From Omnitrophica WOR_2 bacterium RIFOXYA2_FULL_38_17 (GTDB taxonomy: Bacteria > Omnitrophota > Gorgyraeia > Zapsychrales > Zapsychraceae): a DNA stretch of 38,488 bases. The position numbers were made by a program, and so were the translations under genes. The notes under the pieces are model-generated. The model worked only from the letters and a program-made list of their open reading frames with translations, made no database searches and was not told where the DNA came from. Below, piece by piece: positions 35,532 through 38,488 of this stretch; within the stretch, counting starts at the first letter, position 1; each line of letters starts with the position of its first letter. The stretch is from the NCBI GenBank assembly GCA_001805965.1, contig MHHG01000041.1, forward strand, positions 1 through 38,488. Reading direction: 5' to 3'.

Positions 35532-38006
35532 TTACTTGCAGGGCACTCCCCAGATCTCACTTGCATACTCGCGGATTGTCCTGTCGCTTGAAAAATAACC
35601 TGATCGTGCAACGTTCGTTATCGATCTCTTAGTCCACTGCGCTTTATTTTGATATTCTTTGGATATAACATCCTGTATAGCTAAATATGCATCAAAATCA
35701 GCACAAACCAAAAACGGATCATGATGGAACAAAGAATTAACCAGATCATTAAAGATCCCTTGCTCATTAGGGCTGAAATAGTTATTCTTGATCATTTCAT
35801 ACACATCTTTTAACATTGGGGAGTTCTGAATAAACCTTTGAGGATCATAACCCTGCCTTTTCAGGTCTGTCACTTCCTTTTCCTTAAGCCCAAAGATAAA
35901 AATATCTTCATTGTTCAACTGCTCTGCCATCTCGACATTAGCGCCATCTAATGTCCCGACGGTCAAAGCACCGTTGAGCATGAACTTCATATTACCTGTT
36001 CCGGAGGCTTCTGTTCCTGCCAAAGATATCTGTTCAGAGAGCTCGCTTGCTGGAAAGATCTTCTCTGCCAACGAGACCCTGTAGTTCTCCAGGAAGACCA
36101 TCTTCAGTTTATCCCCGACTGCGCGGTCATTATTGATCATATTGGAAACATTATTGATCAGCTTAATTGTCATCTTTGCAGTGGTATAAGCTGGAGCGGC
36201 TTTTCCTCCAAAAATAAATGTTCTTGGCTGAATAAACTTCTTTGGATTATTCTTGATCGTCAGGTATTGCGAAATGGCATAAAGGCAGAACAAAGACTGG
36301 CGCTTGTACTCATGCATTCTTTTGATCTGGACATCAAAGAGAGAATCAAGATTAACAGAAACATTCATAGTGTCTTTGATGTATTGAGCCAGGTATTCTT
36401 TGTTATTAAGCTTTACGCCCTGCCATTTTTTAATAAATCCTTTATCTTCTCTGTAATCCAGCAGCTTATTCAGTTTATCTAGATTTTTTACCCATTGATC
36501 CCCTATTGTTTCTGTTATAAGCGCAGAGAGGCCCGGGTTAGATTTCAACAGCCATCTTCTTTGTGTGATCCCATTTGTTTTATTATTGAACTTTTTAGGA
36601 TACAGATCATGAAAATCCTTGAACAAATTCGTCTTTAGAAGGTCCGAATGAAGCCTTGATACACCGTTGATCGAATGGCTTCCTACTATTGACAGATAAG
36701 CCATTCTTGCTTTCTTTGGGTAACCTTCCTCTATAATTGACATCCTGCTTATCCTGTCAGAATCTCCAGGAAAATTCTCGCCTACTTCCTTCAAGAACAT
36801 TGCATTGATCTCATAGATCAATATAAGATGACGAGGTAAAACTCTCTTAAGAAGGTCAACTGACCAGGTTTCCAGAGCCTCAGGCATCAATGTATGGTTC
36901 GTGTATGAAAAAACTTTTTTAGTAATGTTCCATGCATCTTCCCACTTGTACCCTTCCTTATCGATAAGGACCCTCATCAGCTCAACAACCCCTATAGCAG
37001 GATGAGTATCATTGAGCTGAATACTGGCTTGCTCGGGGAGCTTGTTAAAATCCTTATTTTCTGATTTAAATCTTCTGATAATATCCGCTATCGATGCTGC
37101 GGTAAAAAAGTATTCCTGCTTCAAGCGAAGCTCTCTTCCCACGCTTTGGGAATCATTTGGATAAAGGACTTTTGATATGTTCTCAGAGAAGATCTTCTGG
37201 TAAACAGCCTGTTCGTAATCACCGTGATTGAAATAATCAAAATCGAATTCTTCAGTACTCCTTGCTGACCACAAACGCAGCGTATTGACAATATCATTTT
37301 TATAGCCAACAACAGGCATATCATACGGGACTGCCAGGACATCTTCAGTATCGACCCATCTGCATTTTGTAACACCTTTCTCATCAGTATAACTTTCCGT
37401 GCGTCCGTATAAGCTGATCTTTATTGTGTATTCCGGCCTGCAGAATTCCCAGGGGCTGCCCAAGCGTAGCCATTCGTCGGGGATCTCGATCTGATAACCA
37501 TTATCGATCTTCTGCTTAAATATGCCGTAATCATAGCGGATACCATAACCGTGTGCAGGAATGCTTAAAGCCGCCATTGAATCAAGAAAACATGCAGCTA
37601 AACGCCCTAAACCGCCGTTGCCTAAACCGGCATCCATTTCCCGTTCTCTGATCTCATCAATATCAAAACCCAGGTCGATCAATGCATCAACAACATTCTT
37701 TTCAAGCCCTAAATTATAAATATAGTCGCCAAGCATCCTTCCGATCAAAAATTCCATCGAAAGATAATAAACTCTCTTCAGATTTTGTTTGTGATAAGTC
37801 TGCTGTGTATGTATCCACCTTTCCACTATTCTGTCCCGTATGGCAACAGCAAGGGAAAGGTAATTATCTTGAACTGTGGCGGAATATTGGTCTTTTGCCA
37901 AAGCATAACATCTGTTATCAAGGAAAGAAAATTTGATGCCTTGAGAGGACATATCTCTATGAATATTTTTCCAGCTTACTTTTGATTTTTTGCTTATATC
38001 CTTCAT
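35532..38006 (-). CDS. glgP: Glycogen/alpha-glucan phosphorylase
   Basis: An 824-residue GT35 enzyme that phosphorolyses alpha-1,4-glucans to glucose 1-phosphate. The start at 38006 has GGGAG seven bases upstream; the frame is open 15 codons further up without one. Seen are VYYLSMEFLIGRMLGD, GLGNGGLGRLAACFLDS, IQLNDTHPAIGVVELMR, KRMHEYKRQ and the PLP-lysine motif SGTGNMKFMLNGALTVGT near residue 655. Length matches E. coli GlgP/MalP (~800-815). No other glycogen genes are in the window. Confidence 0.96.
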   Translation of the reverse strand: MKDISKKSKVSWKNIHRDMSSQGIKFSFLDNRCYALAKDQYSATVQDNYLSLAVAIRDRIVERWIHTQQTYHKQNLKRVYYLSMEFLIGRMLGDYIYNLGLEKNVVDALIDLGFDIDEIREREMDAGLGNGGLGRLAACFLDSMAALSIPAHGYGIRYDYGIFKQKIDNGYQIEIPDEWLRLGSPWEFCRPEYTIKISLYGRTESYTDEKGVTKCRWVDTEDVLAVPYDMPVVGYKNDIVNTLRLWSARSTEEFDFDYFNHGDYEQAVYQKIFSENISKVLYPNDSQSVGRELRLKQEYFFTAASIADIIRRFKSENKDFNKLPEQASIQLNDTHPAIGVVELMRVLIDKEGYKWEDAWNITKKVFSYTNHTLMPEALETWSVDLLKRVLPRHLILIYEINAMFLKEVGENFPGDSDRISRMSIIEEGYPKKARMAYLSIVGSHSINGVSRLHSDLLKTNLFKDFHDLYPKKFNNKTNGITQRRWLLKSNPGLSALITETIGDQWVKNLDKLNKLLDYREDKGFIKKWQGVKLNNKEYLAQYIKDTMNVSVNLDSLFDVQIKRMHEYKRQSLFCLYAISQYLTIKNNPKKFIQPRTFIFGGKAAPAYTTAKMTIKLINNVSNMINNDRAVGDKLKMVFLENYRVSLAEKIFPASELSEQISLAGTEASGTGNMKFMLNGALTVGTLDGANVEMAEQLNNEDIFIFGLKEKEVTDLKRQGYDPQRFIQNSPMLKDVYEMIKNNYFSPNEQGIFNDLVNSLFHHDPFLVCADFDAYLAIQDVISKEYQNKAQWTKRSITNVARSGYFSSDRTIREYASEIWGVPCK

Positions 38007-38163
38007 TTTTTTCTCCCTCTCTGAGCATTTGAAGTATGAAAAAACAGGCAATACCCAATACTCATCTACACTTTAGACTAAATTTGTAAATTTTATGTTA
38101 AAACCCATCTTTGTTTCCAAGAACAAATATATCAGAAAAAGCAGAAATACTAAGCAAAGATTC

Positions 38164-38205
38164 AAAAAAAATGAACTGCTATTTATCCTTATTCTTTAGC
38201 AGTTC
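38164..38205 (-). terminator. Intrinsic terminator overlapping the end of the 43-residue gene
   Basis: GAACTGCT (38173-38180) pairs with AGCAGTTC (38198-38205) across a 17-base loop, and on the minus strand it is followed by ATTTTTTTT. The stop codon of the small gene lies within the hairpin. Confidence 0.7.
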
Positions 38206-38310
38206 AATTACATCCTGTAAAAATTTATTGTTCATCTGTAACCTTGACCATATTGCGAAATTAGCAAGCAAAATTAAGAACAATAAGATCTCTATCATTG
38301 TTATGGGCAT
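38179..38310 (-). CDS. Small single-pass membrane protein, 43 residues
   Basis: A short gene with good signals. The ATG at 38310 follows AAGGAG at six bases. The product starts MPITMIEILLFLILLANFAI, giving one membrane helix (~5-21), then a positively charged, amphipathic tail (LQDVIELLKNKDK). The stop TAG is at 38179-38181, inside a terminator hairpin. I do not recognise a family; the layout resembles many one-helix accessory or toxin-like peptides, but no partner is visible. It lies between a partial upstream gene and glgP. Confidence 0.65.
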   Translation of the reverse strand: MPITMIEILLFLILLANFAIWSRLQMNNKFLQDVIELLKNKDK

Positions 38311-38380
38311 CCTTCTCTCCTTTTTAAACGTTAAATATTTCTTACTCCTTAAAACCGATAAACAAACATAAATATAAGAG

Positions 38381-38488
38381 TTATTTTTTGCGTTGGTTCA
38401 GATTGATCTTGAACTTACCAAAAACAGTCTCTAAAACCTCGCTCCATTCTATCTGATAAAGGTCATCAAAATGCACTGACTCCGCAAC
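38381..38488 (-). CDS. C-terminal fragment of a gene entering from the right edge
   Basis: An open frame runs from the window edge to a TAA at 38381-38383 and encodes 35 residues ending in FGKFKINLNQRKK. The rest of the gene is outside the window. No family can be assigned. A TATG-rich gap of about 70 bases separates it from the 43-residue gene. Confidence 0.5.
   Translation of the reverse strand, partial: VAESVHFDDLYQIEWSEVLETVFGKFKINLNQRKK

Overview
The window reads as a single chromosomal stretch of an AT-rich, Gram-negative (diderm) bacterium. Almost every gene lies on the minus strand. Diderm signs are a secretin, a lipobox S41 protease, a second lipoprotein and several signal peptides. 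The two-subunit glycine decarboxylase, a very large exported repeat protein and non-catalytic FGE-fold proteins would fit a candidate lineage such as Omnitrophota or its relatives. That placement is inference; no rRNA or other marker gene is present. No transposase, integrase, CRISPR or phage gene was seen.

Region 1 (12832 to 1, minus strand) is the unusual part. Behind a sigma70-like promoter lie an ExeA/GspA-type ATPase, a GspC/PulC-like inner-membrane protein, a PilQ/GspD-like secretin and a coiled-coil/TPR exported protein. These are followed by two paralogous exported proteins with an FGE/SUMF1 fold, and then by a giant exported protein that runs off the left edge. From residue ~300 that protein is built of about 108 tandem copies of a 13-residue unit with consensus G-[IV]-N-W-x-D-[ILV]-x-x-[LM]-[ST]-x-x. 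I do not recognise this repeat family. Gene order suggests, without proving, that the secretion genes and the repeat and FGE-like proteins form one cell-surface system.

Region 2 (16891 to 12840) is a tightly packed envelope-glycan cluster: an S41-type lipoprotein protease, two family-2 glycosyltransferases, a DUF2304 membrane protein and a SAM methyltransferase. Region 3 (22506 to 17027) holds tRNA-Arg, then gcvT, gcvH, gcvPA, gcvPB and a lipoate-protein ligase. This is a complete glycine-cleavage operon except for the shared L-protein, with its own lipoylation enzyme.

Region 4 (38488 to 22699) is general housekeeping and signalling: a sugar-phosphate isomerase-like TIM barrel, exonuclease VII (xseA/xseB), a small exported charged helical protein, a 1371-residue hybrid histidine kinase, a zinc-ribbon protein, a rhomboid protease, formyl-THF deformylase (purU), a PIF1-like helicase, a CBS-pair protein, a DUF3313-like lipoprotein, a small soluble protein, glycogen phosphorylase (glgP), a 43-residue membrane peptide and the 3' end of a further gene.

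Coding starts were adjusted where a clear Shine-Dalgarno sequence pointed to an internal start, including GTG for xseB and gcvPB and TTG for gcvPA.
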